Source: Undaria pinnatifida (taxonomy: Eukaryota; Sar; Phaeophyceae; Laminariales; Alariaceae). Taken from it: a stretch of DNA of 64,000 nucleotides. Within the stretch, counting starts at the first letter, position 1; every line of letters starts with the position of its first letter. Below the pieces are notes generated by a model. It had not been told where the DNA came from and ran no database searches. It worked only from the letters and a program-made list of their open reading frames with translations. The stretch is from NCBI GenBank assembly GCA_012845835.1, contig JABAKD010000008.1:14197501-14261500 (forward strand), given 5' to 3'. Made by a program: the position numbers and the translations under genes. This document shows, piece by piece, positions 1 to 8,975 of the stretch.

Positions 1-15
1 CCCGTGTGGTGGCAT
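1..15 (-). CDS. First five codons of a further gene D copy (partial, runs off window)
   Basis: On the minus strand bases 15 to 1 read ATG CCA CCA CAC GGG (MPPHG). This is the conserved start of gene D seen at 23455 and 46504. The rest of this gene would lie left of the window, implying at least one more unit end upstream. Because only fifteen bases are present, this rests entirely on identity with the two complete copies. Confidence 0.5.
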
Positions 16-3000
16 ATTTGTCGCTCGCTCCCTGCAAGCCAAGCCAAAGCACAGCCAGGTGGAAGCAACGGGGGCCAAGCATTGCACTGTGGTGTCAAAC
101 GTATGGTTTTATTGCGGGCGAGCGTCAACAAAAACTCAGCCGCTATTTCTACACGCTGTTTTTTAAAAGTCGACGGTTGATGCTTTTTTGGCTACTACTG
201 ATGCTGCGTTTGCACTAAAAATAATCCTCAAGTAATACGTATATTTGTTGTACCATCTGGAGTGGTCTATCTATAGTCTACAGAAAGTGCGGTTTGCTCA
301 CAGGATAACCCCACCCTAAGTGTCACACGTACAGTATGTACGGCATAGTGATGAAACACGAGGCACAACTGTTAACAGCCAGCGCTGCGGGACAGCACAA
401 AACAGCACGACGAAACGACCCACCTGCTGCTACACCCTCCCGAGCAAGGAGTGTACAATATTTAATCAAGTTATTTAGTTGATTTGCCGGGCAGCCTATA
501 TACGTACGGTAAGACTGCAACAAGCAACATCGGATCGTTTCCATTTTCCCATCTGCTCGATCGAAAGGAGAAAGCGGCACCGTTCGAAACACACCCAGAC
601 AACACAATGAAAACACGGCGACATCAAACACTGAATGTCTACTGTGCGTCATCCAATTGGCCGATCAAGGTGCGAGCGACACATACATATGCCATCCACG
701 CTGTAGCTCAGTCGAGACCGACGAAGTACAGGTGCTATTATAGACTAGGTGTTTGTTGTTTCATATTCCTAATCCACGCGCACGATTACGTCTCGTGCGA
801 GTATATACTCTGCAAAGGTGTCGCCAGCCGGCTACAGCTACCACGCCTCGTCTGGCTACTGCGGCCAGGCGGATACCAGCAAGGATCACACCTCATACTT
901 GTCGAAGCGAAGGGCGGACGGAGGAGTGGGGTGCGACATAGCCTCGTTCTGCTGTCGATTGGCAAAACTCATCCGCCTCGCCTACCTGTGACATTCTGGT
1001 ACACGATACGACTTGTACACTCGTACACTCGTACACTCGAGCTATGACTGTTGATACGAGTATAGTATCGGTGCGAGTCGGGGTCGTTCATTTCTCACCG
1101 TCGAAATCTCGTACCCGTGTTCACCCCGACGCTGTATGTACGTGGCGCCGAAGAACTTGATTGGCGAACCTAGTGTCTGAGCGAGACTTCGGCGGGGATC
1201 GGGATCGAAACTAGGTGCTTACTGCTGCTACTGCTGCTACTGCGTGCCGAGGACGCGAGGTGCTGGGGTGTTGTGCTCTGCGCGGCGTGACCGAGAAGTA
1301 GAAGAACGTTGAAAAAATGCGGCGTGATTATAGTCTATCCACTTTGTTTTCGAAACGATTGGTCCGTTCGTCGGTACAATATTTTTTGGCCGATCTTGAT
1401 ATTATTAATAGAAGGGGGGCGATGATACGACTGGTACGACACGAGAGATCGGTGTCTCGACCAACGTAGTTATAGTATACAAACCAGTACACGGGGACGT
1501 ATCATGGACATCGTCATCGATGAGAGGAAGAATGAGGGGGCTTGTTATATCTAACCCACTGTGCCATGTGGCAAGGTTCTGAATTGCATTCGGAACCCAT
1601 GCTGTGCTGCAGTGCCTCTGCGCTGCCTCTGCGCTGCTGTGCTGCGCTGTGCGCGACATCTCAGTTGAAGGGGTTTTAGGTATACCCTACACGGGCATAA
1701 ATGTAAGGATAATCTTAGAATCAATACCAATAGTCTGTCGGTTCCTATGCTTCAGGCCAAAGTGGTATGATATTTCTCTAACAACGTACTGCCACCTTTC
1801 TCCTTGGGCAGTGGGTGTACTCAGTTTGTGCATGGCCGTAGTCGTATGACCATAGACCCTCACATCTCCCTACTATGCCGGGACGGAGCACCCGACCAAC
1901 CAGGCAGACATTGCTTGCACCAAGCGCGAAGCGCCCCGTGAGGTGTCTCGGCGAGTCGCATGGAGTGTGAGGGGGCGGTAATTAATGTACATGTGCAGAA
2001 CACACAACACACACATACATTAACGATCTAGTCTACACCCCCTGGTGCGTTTCACTACTCGTGCTATACGTATAGACTATCATACCTGGTACTTGTTATT
2101 TTGTACGCGAGGTACTGCTGAAATGTCAGATGTGTTTGCCATATTCCGATAACCACTCTGCGAGCACTGCTGCTGTACATTCACTCCATCTTCCACCCAG
2201 GATGTCTTCGTACAAGTCGAAAAGTTTTCCAGTGTCATCAACGTTTTTGTTTACACACGAGACTAGTAGCAACAGCTACAATAGTAGTTGTAACGCGAAT
2301 AACTACAACGGTGACTGCAAGGACGAGAAAAGGAATCGATGCTTCAGGACCCTTTTGTAAGCGAAATCGTTAATGATGAAATGCCAGACTTCAAATTGAA
2401 GTTAAAATGTTAGACTAGTCTAGAGAAAAACCCACAACAACGAAAACGATTTTTAAGCCTCTGGCCGAAATCAGTCCAAAATCACACATTTTTAAACATC
2501 TCAGGGTCAAACACTCCCCCCCCGCCCCCCCCTGACACAAGCAAACAGCGGGAAAAATTCTACTCCCCCCCCCTCCCCCCCCCGTCTGCCCCTCCCCAAG
2601 CACAAACCAACTAACGTCGAGTACCCCGTCTCCTCCTCAGCCCAGTCCACCTAACGGCAAGTATCTTACTTCCCCCGTCCCCGATCCCTCATACAGGTAC
2701 TAAGCCAACTGTCGCCAAGTCCCCCCCCCGCCCCCCTGCTAAGCACGAACTGCGAAACATCTGGTACGGATTAGGGGGATTCGAACTCCCGATTGACCTT
2801 GGCTATTGAACCAGGTAGTACAATAGTTGGCTAGTGCGAGGTCTACCACTGGATTGACCGGGGACGTGTTCGGTCGAATAGTGTACAACATTGCTTAGCT
2901 ACTATCATCATACTTGGTTCTACTTGGTATGAAATACGAACATGGTGTGTGGTTTCAAGCAGGTAGTTGTTGACGTTGACGTACGAAGTGAGAGACTTGA

Positions 3001-3083
3001 TGCGAACGTACAATGCTACCTACCTCGGAATGGAATCGTCAGGTGTAATCGATGCTCCCTCATCTAGAGCAGTAGAGACGCGT
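16..3083. other. Gene-free stretch: unique sequence, C-rich tract, tRNA-like element
   Basis: I see no credible gene. The 187-codon open frame at 484-1047 is not kept in the degraded third copy. Contents are short TACACTCG repeats (about 1015-1040), a CTACTG trinucleotide-like run near 1220, two poly-C/pyrimidine blocks between about 2510 and 2600, and a minus-strand tRNA-like element near 2764-2862. Confidence 0.6.
2764..2862 (-). other. tRNA-like (Pol III A/B box) element, copy 1
   Basis: The minus strand contains a B-box-like GAGTTCGAATCCCC and, about 60 nt upstream, the D-arm-like CCAGTGGTAGACC, the layout of a tRNA gene or tRNA-derived SINE head. The flanking bases do not form a seven-pair acceptor stem, so a functional tRNA is unlikely. 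Copy 2 has the identical sequence at 26204-26302. Confidence 0.4.
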
Positions 3084-3371
3084 GCTACGATAGAGGCGTT
3101 GATAATAGCACTTTTGGGCTGAAACGTTTTCGGAATGACGGGACTCCTTAGCCCTGCCTTCAGCCCAAATCGTCGGAATCATGTCTAATTATGGCCAAGT
3201 ACGCGTTTTTCGTTTTCACCTAGGCCACGTGTGGGATTTTGTTCATTTCGGTCGGCAGCACGTTTCTTTTTCCAAAGTAGTTGTTGGGGTAGTAAATACT
3301 CTACAGTTTGTTTCTCAACAAGCAAGAAGGAGCCTTTGGAAAAGATTGGCGTGCCTCTGCAGTACCGTAGC
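3084..3371 (+). mobile_element. MITE-like element, first of a tandem pair, copy 1
   Basis: It starts with GCTACGATAGAGG and ends in an imperfect inverted version (CCTCTGCAGTACCGTAGC). The interior has the family landmarks in order: TTTTGGGCTGAAA, a core like ATGACGGGACTCCTTA, an ATCGTCGGAA block, a CTAGGCCACG...GGGATTT block and a TTTCTCAA block. No transposase is encoded. A second family member follows 16 bp downstream. Confidence 0.6.
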
Positions 3372-3387
3372 ATTAGCACCGACGCAT

Positions 3388-3653
3388 GCTACGATAGAGG
3401 GGTACACCTTTTTTTGGGCTTTTTTGGCTCTTTTTGTTTCTGAATGACGGGACTCCTTAACCCAATATATCGTAGGAAAACATGTTTTTTTGCCTGATTT
3501 TTGGTGCATACCTAGGCTACGGGATTTGTTATTAACAATTCAGTGTGTTAGCAGTATTACTTTTCTCAAAATCCGTTTTTGGGAGAGTTCTTTTTTTTAA
3601 GCTCCCAAATTGAGGATCCTCAGAAAAAAAAGTGGTTGAACACCTCTACCGTA
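3388..3653 (+). mobile_element. MITE-like element, second of a tandem pair, copy 1
   Basis: This 266-bp element begins GCTACGATAGAGG and ends CACCTCTACCGTAC, giving imperfect terminal inverted repeats. It contains ATGACGGGACTCCTTAACCCAA, the CTAGGCTACGGGATTT block, GGGAGAGTTCTT and CTCCCAAATTGAGGA, all shared with the elements at 20869, 43926 and 55515. It is non-coding. A one-base T-run difference separates it from the copy at 26828. Confidence 0.65.
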
Positions 3654-3666
3654 CTACTATTAACCA

Positions 3667-3699
3667 GTACTATTAGTACTAATATAGTACTAATAGTAC
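3667..3699. repeat. Perfect 15-bp inverted repeat with 3-nt loop, copy 1
   Basis: GTACTATTAGTACTA, then ATA, then its exact reverse complement. It sits 13 bp beyond the end of the MITE-like element. It could extrude as a cruciform, but no function is evident. Confidence 0.85.
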
Positions 3700-5282
3700 C
3701 ATGCGAATAAGAACAATTAGTGCTGAATCGTTGACTGGCACGGTGCCCATCAAATGCGCCGGAAACCACCGGCGAAATCACACCCCGCCGACGCCATCGT
3801 CTTCTGCGCACGTCTAGTATCCAATCTCTCCAGAAGAAGGTATACGAACGGAGCGGGTTTCAGAGTAACCCTCTTAAGAGACCCGAACATCTCGATTCTC
3901 GCTTTTGTGCGTGTACTAGTTAACCGATTTTCGGAAAAGCTGTAGTTTTAAGTCTTCAACGCTCACGTAATAACGACTACTACTATAGATCGCGCGCACA
4001 ATATGCTCTGTATCTAGATGTTCATAGCAACCCTCCCGCCGAGACCCATCCCCACCAGGGGGCGATTTTTTTTACGCCTTGAATCAAGGTTAGACGTTCT
4101 CATTCTAGAAGCGGTTGTCAAGGCTTCATTGAAGCGTTGCGCGGCAGGGCCCGACGCACGGCGCGCGCGCACACAGCCAAGCAAAGCACGACCACGCATG
4201 CTTCCGGCCCCTACAGCAGACACACGCCCCTAGACCCTTTCATGTATTTTCTTGTGCAGCTGGAAACCGTCTCCCCCCAAAAGTGTCAGCTGTACACACA
4301 TGTATGTGTACCATTTACCGCGTGTCGAAGATATGTGTTCTCTCAGTTTGCCGCGTGTGGAAGATATGGACGCGGAGTCCAATCGAACAAAAAAAACTCC
4401 TGCACGTATACTGCTTTGTGTCCTGCCCAAAAAACTCAGCTGGGGCCAGGCTTGTCCGAGGGAGGTTGTCGGCTTTCGTCATACGGAGTGGAAGGCGTTA
4501 CCCAGAACTACTGCTCTTGTAGTGTGTCCCCTCCCTAGCTAAGACATGGGTGCAGTTACAAAGGGAATATGACACATTTTTTATTAATATTTAGCTTCGT
4601 CTGGTAACCGACAATTGCAAAATTGGATACGGCGGAACGTACAGAGAGTATACACATACATGTGATGTACTCATTCTGGTCCGTCTTTTCAGCGTTTTGC
4701 TTCAACAACGAGCTCGCGAGAGATATTGCTCAAGCCCATTCGTCAAAACCAAACGCCGCGGTACTACAGGAAAAAATTGTCCGCGTGAACACGCACGCAT
4801 ACCATAGAGCTTGTTATGATTCGCAGCACAACTACTAGATACACCTCATAGAACCACAGCGCAGCAACATCTATCGGTACGGAAAAAAAAATGGGCAGTA
4901 GTGTGCGATGACCGCCAGCAAAAAATACTCCCTCGTCGAGCGCTTACTGTTCACAGACAAGAGACGCAATTTTTTGCTAGAGATGTACACGATGGCACAC
5001 GTAAAATACTACATTTTAGGTGTTTTCTAGTTCTTACGAGTCGGCCTTATACAGTCGGCTCTGATGCCCCCAACTCATTTTTCCATCTTGGCACATGTAA
5101 TAGTAATAGTAATAGTTTTAGAAGGATAAAATAAGCGGCACACTCGAAGAAACTCAACAGATTCGGGAAATATTACGGCTGGTAGTGCACATTGGGTTCT
5201 TAGAGTTGAATTGGGGGTATCTCGTGAGATCCCCCGTGTGGTTCTCCCGAGTTGCAAGATTGGAAAACATATTTGAATGCCT
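3700..5282. other. Gene-free stretch, copy 1
   Basis: The open frames here are short, overlap on several strands, and none has a recognisable domain. Single-base A-run differences between copies (near 4432 and 4880) shift some of these frames, so I support no gene. Copy 2 holds the same at 27141-28722. Confidence 0.5.
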
Positions 5283-5392
5283 AAACCCCACCATACAACC
5301 TGAATCCCTAACCCTACCCCCGACCCCAACCCTACCTTACCCTACCCTATCCTACCCCACCCAATCTTACCCTACCTTACCCTACCTTACCC
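5283..5392. repeat. Degenerate telomere-like CCCTA pentamer tract, copy 1
   Basis: About 110 bp made mostly of CCCTA, CCTTA, CCCCA and CCTAC pentamers, starting with CCCTAACCCTA. It is an interstitial, irregular array whose 5-bp period differs from the canonical six- or seven-base telomere repeats. Confidence 0.7.
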
Positions 5393-6106
5393 ATAGGGGG
5401 TTCGTCGGGGAAATCCCGGCCGACACAACTACATGTATAGAAGTATATTACGAGATCGAAGGTCGGCTATCATATAAAAAAATACTAAAAAAACCTGGCA
5501 CGTTGTGGCGATCGCGACTATTGCTTGTTATCTCCTATTATAGAACTATGACACGACGATAAATACATAGGGCAAGCGCTTTTCGTGCTGGATGTCGTTG
5601 GGTAAATACATCGGTTGCAACATATGGTATACGAAAACCAACACACCGAGCACGAAGCGCACACACAATGCATGTCGGTTTGGCTAGGATGACGCGAGTA
5701 GACTCTGTTTTGGACTTGGGTCAACGAGCGATGCCAAAGGCTGGCCTCAAGGAGGCGACAAAATCAAAGGCTAGAGACGTAGCGGGGCGGTGGAGGAGGG
5801 CGGGTGATCCGCTACCACCCTGGAACTGAGTCAAGTCAAGGTGCATCTACTGTGGGGCACTCAACAGAGGAGAAGGTTAAACGAGAAAAAGAAGACAAAC
5901 CACAAAAAGCGAGTGGGACGCACGACTACTAAGTGTCATCCACACAAAACGACCAAACCTCATACACAGAATCTACTTCCTGCTGCACCATAACATGGAA
6001 GGTAGAGAGCTGCGATAAACTGCTCGATCTTCCTCCACCATGATACCGCAGCCGATCACCTAGGTGTCGGGGTGAAAACTTTTTGACTTTTCCTCTTCAA
6101 GAGGGT

Positions 6107-6122
6107 GGTGGGTAAACCCACC
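6107..6122 (-). terminator. Conserved 3' stem-loop of left arm, copy 1
   Basis: On the minus strand it reads GGTGGG TTTA CCCACC followed by ACC and a purine-rich stretch (GAAGAGGAAAAG). It is retained in the opposite arm at 12095-12110 although the arms have diverged. The 6-bp stem, 4-nt U-rich loop and ACC plus purine-rich downstream region recall replication-dependent histone mRNA 3' ends, but the stem bases differ from that consensus. It lies about 1.1 kb beyond the gene A stop. Confidence 0.35.
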
Positions 6123-7172
6123 GAGTGTTTTTTGTTGTTGTTGCAGACTTCGAGTGCGAAGCCCACGTCTTTTTTTTCTTCTTCCGCCCGCCGTGACTGG
6201 CGCATCAAAAGACGCGCACAGGAAACAACGAACGGTAGAAAAGTAGAGCAAAAGCACAGCTCACAAAACGGCAACACAAGAGGATAGATATGCCCCGTGC
6301 TACACGTACTGCTTATAGAGCTCCATATACTAAACCAAACAATACACAACCAATCGCAAATCAAGCCAAGCGAAGGCTTTACGCCAAGCCAGGCCAGACG
6401 CTCGATAGACGGCTGCTGCTGGGAACCACCTGCGCGACGGTATATACGACACTCCCACACCATCCCACCATCAAAAGTCTTCGGCGGCTGCCGATTTACC
6501 CAAGGACCCACCACCGCCCTTTCCATGCAAGGCACCTCCCCTCTGGAAACGGGCCAACACCAATGACACACGTCTCCCAGGTATAGCAACTCCACGTCGT
6601 GTCATCAAACAATAGTCAACCGCTACGAATCCTCCATTCAGCATCCGATACCATCGCGGCCGACACGGTTATACCCCTTCCCGACACCCCATCCCACCCC
6701 GAGAAAAACTACACCGCAAAGCGTTACGAGGTTACAGCCTGTCTGTTTCAGTGACCTTCCGCGGCTGCACAGCATTACACAGTTACGAACTACTGTCGTA
6801 CTACTCCGTGAAAGCAGCTCGCAAGATAGGGTCGCCTGCATCCGACACTCACTAAAATCTCATTCAGCTTTGGCCGTCGCTGGCCTTGAGACATACTACA
6901 CACCAAATATAACCGCCAAAACAAATCATACAAGCTGCATAAGCACAGAAGCCCACGAACGTACCAAAATCTACAGACTAAACTACTTGGTACGTTCTCT
7001 ACCCCTCGTATCGGTTTTACCGAGGGAAGCTTCTGCACAAGTGCAAATAACAAAAAATCATAGCATGCCAACGTCGAGCACACTTGGTACTTGGCAACTC
7101 TAGTACCTGGTAGTAGTTAGAGCAACACCAACCGCCACATCATCTCCATCGTATACCCAACTCTGTCTGCTC

Positions 7173-8651
7173 TCAACCTGCCAAACAGCACAGCAAAGCA
7201 CATACCGGAAACGATGGTGTTGAGGGTGAATACGTGCCATCGTCAGTATGCCTCCAACTCCGGCTGGTGGAACAGTCTGTGGAAATGTCCCCGAGGCGGT
7301 CCGCGCGGTGGTCCCCGGGACGACCTGGAGACCTCCCCTCCCCACCTCCTCCGTGGCGAGGAGGACCGCGGTGTTGAGGGCCCCCGTGAGCATGGGGCGG
7401 GCCATGGGGAGGGCCTCGAGGCCGACCCATCCCTCCTCCGTGGCGACGAGGACCATGCTGCCCACGCCCACCACCTCGTGCGTTGCGCAGATGTTCGCCT
7501 GCCCTTCCCTCTCCCTCGCTTTGAAAGCCGCCAGCGTGGTGCCCATGCCCGCGTCCGTTCCCCGGTCCGTGGTGGAGGGGGTGTCCTTGTCTGTGTCCGT
7601 GCTTGCCGCCACCAGGGGGACCACGTTCACGCACAACGGTGGGCATGCTGTGGTGGCCGGGCCCGAGAGGCCCTTGGAGAGGTCCTCCGTGGTGACGAGG
7701 ACCGCGCTGTTCAGGGCCTGCGTGCGGACCTAGGCACGACATGCCTCCCCCGTCGCCCTGTTCCCCGCGGTGCAAGGGGTGGCAACCGGCTCCGTGGAAG
7801 GGGCGACGAGGAGGGCCATGGGAAGGGCCGCGAGGCCGTCCCACGCCGCTCTTACAGGGCCCACCAGCACGAAGGTGCTGACCAGGGCCAGTACCACCCC
7901 CTCTCCTGCCAGGCATGGCATGGATTGCCTCGCGTTTGACTAGCCCGAGCTTTACCAGGCGGTGCGGGCTCACACCGAGCGCGCGCAGCAGGGGCCTAGT
8001 CTCACAGGGAAGGAGGTCGATGCCGCCGGCAACAAGGGCGGCGTGAATGGGACGCTTTTTCTTGCCGGCCTTGAGGCCCTCGACAGCCTCCTTCGCATCA
8101 TCGACCTCGTTGTCGCCGATGTTGAGGTTGATGTTATCGATGCTGTCGCCGTCGTCGTCGCGAGCACTGCAAGAGACCTCCTCGTCTTCATCCTTGGTGT
8201 CCTCTGAGCTGCTGTAGTTGTTGGTGATGACTTCGTCGCCGCTCGGGTCCATCAGCGCACCAGAATCAGCCTCGCACAGCGCCTTCTGGCCCTCATCAGA
8301 GCTGCCACCAGCCAAGACCAGAGGAGAAGAGTTGTCTTTCAGAAGCCTCCGAGGTGCTAGCCCCTGCGCCACGAGGCGACGAGGACGAAGGCCCAGCAGG
8401 GTCACGGTCTTCTCGAGCTTCAGCGCTGACATGGACGGCACGCCGTGGTACTCGCGGAGGTTGCGGGCTGCCACCTTGAACAGAGCGCTGGACGTTCCGG
8501 GCTGCTGCTGCTGCTGTGCAGGCGTGCTCGGAACAGCTTCCGCAAGGGGGAAGCCGCTGCCGCTGTGGTCAAAGCTGTAGCTCATCGTGTTGTCGTTGCT
8601 GTTGTCGTTGTTGTTCATCGTGTTGTTGTCGTTGTTGTTGTTGTTCATCAT
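7173..8651 (-). CDS. Gene A, copy 1: Asn/Gln-rich, duplicated helical motif, Gly-Pro-His tail; 3' frameshift
   Basis: I do not recognise this protein. From the ATG at 8651 it reads: an Asn/Met-rich start (1-25); poly-Gln at 46-50; motif 1 at about 72-104 and motif 2 at about 200-243, sharing LxxLGlxPxRLvxxGLxxR; an acidic/Ser linker (145-195); a KKKR cluster at 197-200; then a Gly/Pro/His/Arg-rich tail with HGPP and RPFHG repeats. Relative to copy 2 one G is missing from the run at 7317-7319. The last ~25 codons are therefore read out of frame, the normal stop (7242-7244) is skipped, and an unrelated ~48-residue tail ends at 7173. The native end should be ...LEAY, as in gene A copy 2. The change is either a real mutation or a homopolymer sequencing error. 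It is head-to-head with gene B. Confidence 0.65.
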   Translation of the reverse strand: MMNNNNNDNNTMNNNDNSNDNTMSYSFDHSGSGFPLAEAVPSTPAQQQQQPGTSSALFKVAARNLREYHGVPSMSALKLEKTVTLLGLRPRRLVAQGLAPRRLLKDNSSPLVLAGGSSDEGQKALCEADSGALMDPSGDEVITNNYSSSEDTKDEDEEVSCSARDDDGDSIDNINLNIGDNEVDDAKEAVEGLKAGKKKRPIHAALVAGGIDLLPCETRPLLRALGVSPHRLVKLGLVKREAIHAMPGRRGGGTGPGQHLRAGGPCKSGVGRPRGPSHGPPRRPFHGAGCHPLHRGEQGDGGGMSCLGPHAGPEQRGPRHHGGPLQGPLGPGHHSMPTVVRERGPPGGGKHGHRQGHPLHHGPGNGRGHGHHAGGFQSEGEGRAGEHLRNARGGGRGQHGPRRHGGGMGRPRGPPHGPPHAHGGPQHRGPPRHGGGGEGRSPGRPGDHRADRLGDISTDCSTSRSWRHTDDGTYSPSTPSFPVCALLCCLAG

Positions 8652-8975
8652 GTTTTGTGAGAGGGTGGGGGTGGGGCTTCGGTTGTTTTCGTCGACGGGA
8701 CTGCTATGCGAGCATCGTTCCGCAGATCCGTGATTCTGACAAAAATCGGGAACTCGAGAACCGCTCTTGGAATTCCGCTTCTCGGCTGTTCTTTGGAAAG
8801 TTCCAGAATGTTCCAGGAGATTCTATTTGTTTTTCTTTGTTTCGCTGCTAGAATCTCTAGAATCACCAAATCGCCAATCTGCGGAACGGTACTGGCACAG
8901 TCTCGCCCACAGCCTAAATAAAGAATAAAGCCCAAGCACCAAGCACCAACCCCACCCCTACCTTCTCACAAAAAC
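8652..8975. promoter_or_regulatory. Shared divergent promoter of genes A and B, copy 1
   Basis: 324 bp separate the two start codons. It is palindromic at its centre: CGTTCCGCAGAT at 8716-8727 faces its exact reverse complement at 8877-8888, and the two 5' leaders share CCCCACCCC...TCTCACAAAA just before ATG. A heat shock element lies at 8795-8823, almost equidistant from both starts (about 145 and 153 bp). On the gene B side a TATA-like TAAATAAAGAATAAAG lies at 8915-8930. No equally clear TATA box is seen on the gene A side. Confidence 0.7.
8795..8823. promoter_or_regulatory. Heat shock element (six 5-bp units), copy 1
   Basis: GAA at 8796, TTC at 8801, GAA at 8806, TTC at 8811, GGA at 8816 and TTC at 8821: six alternating units at exact 5-bp spacing, five of them perfect. 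Three alternating nGAAn units are the accepted minimum for a heat shock factor trimer, so this site could hold two trimers. Its position between two divergent paralogues suggests coordinate stress induction of both. The sequence match is direct; factor binding is inferred. Confidence 0.75.

Larger units (their letters stand above)
6068..8812 (-). repeat. Left arm of inverted duplication carrying gene A, copy 1
   Basis: Read on the minus strand, this arm matches the right arm (8813-12150) from the promoter centre through the gene and well into its 3' flank. Shared landmarks beyond the gene include the block encoding LACYDFLLFALVQKLPSVKP (6990-7080 against 11040-11110), AACAGACAGGCTGTAACC, TTTCCAGCAGCAGCCG and the GGTGGGTTTACCCACC hairpin near the outer end. 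The arms are clearly diverged, so the inversion is older than the tandem duplication. Confidence 0.85.

Noticed and set aside
484-1047. 187-codon open frame, present identically in both copies
   Set aside because: The copies are too similar to test selection, and the matching part of degraded copy 3 breaks the frame. No domain recognised.
2764-2862. Functional tRNA gene
   Set aside because: A and B boxes are present but no seven-pair acceptor stem or clear anticodon arm can be drawn.
6056-6595. 179-codon minus-strand open frame in the left arm flank
   Set aside because: The homologous right arm (11,640-12,100) has stops and shifts in this frame, so it is not conserved as protein.
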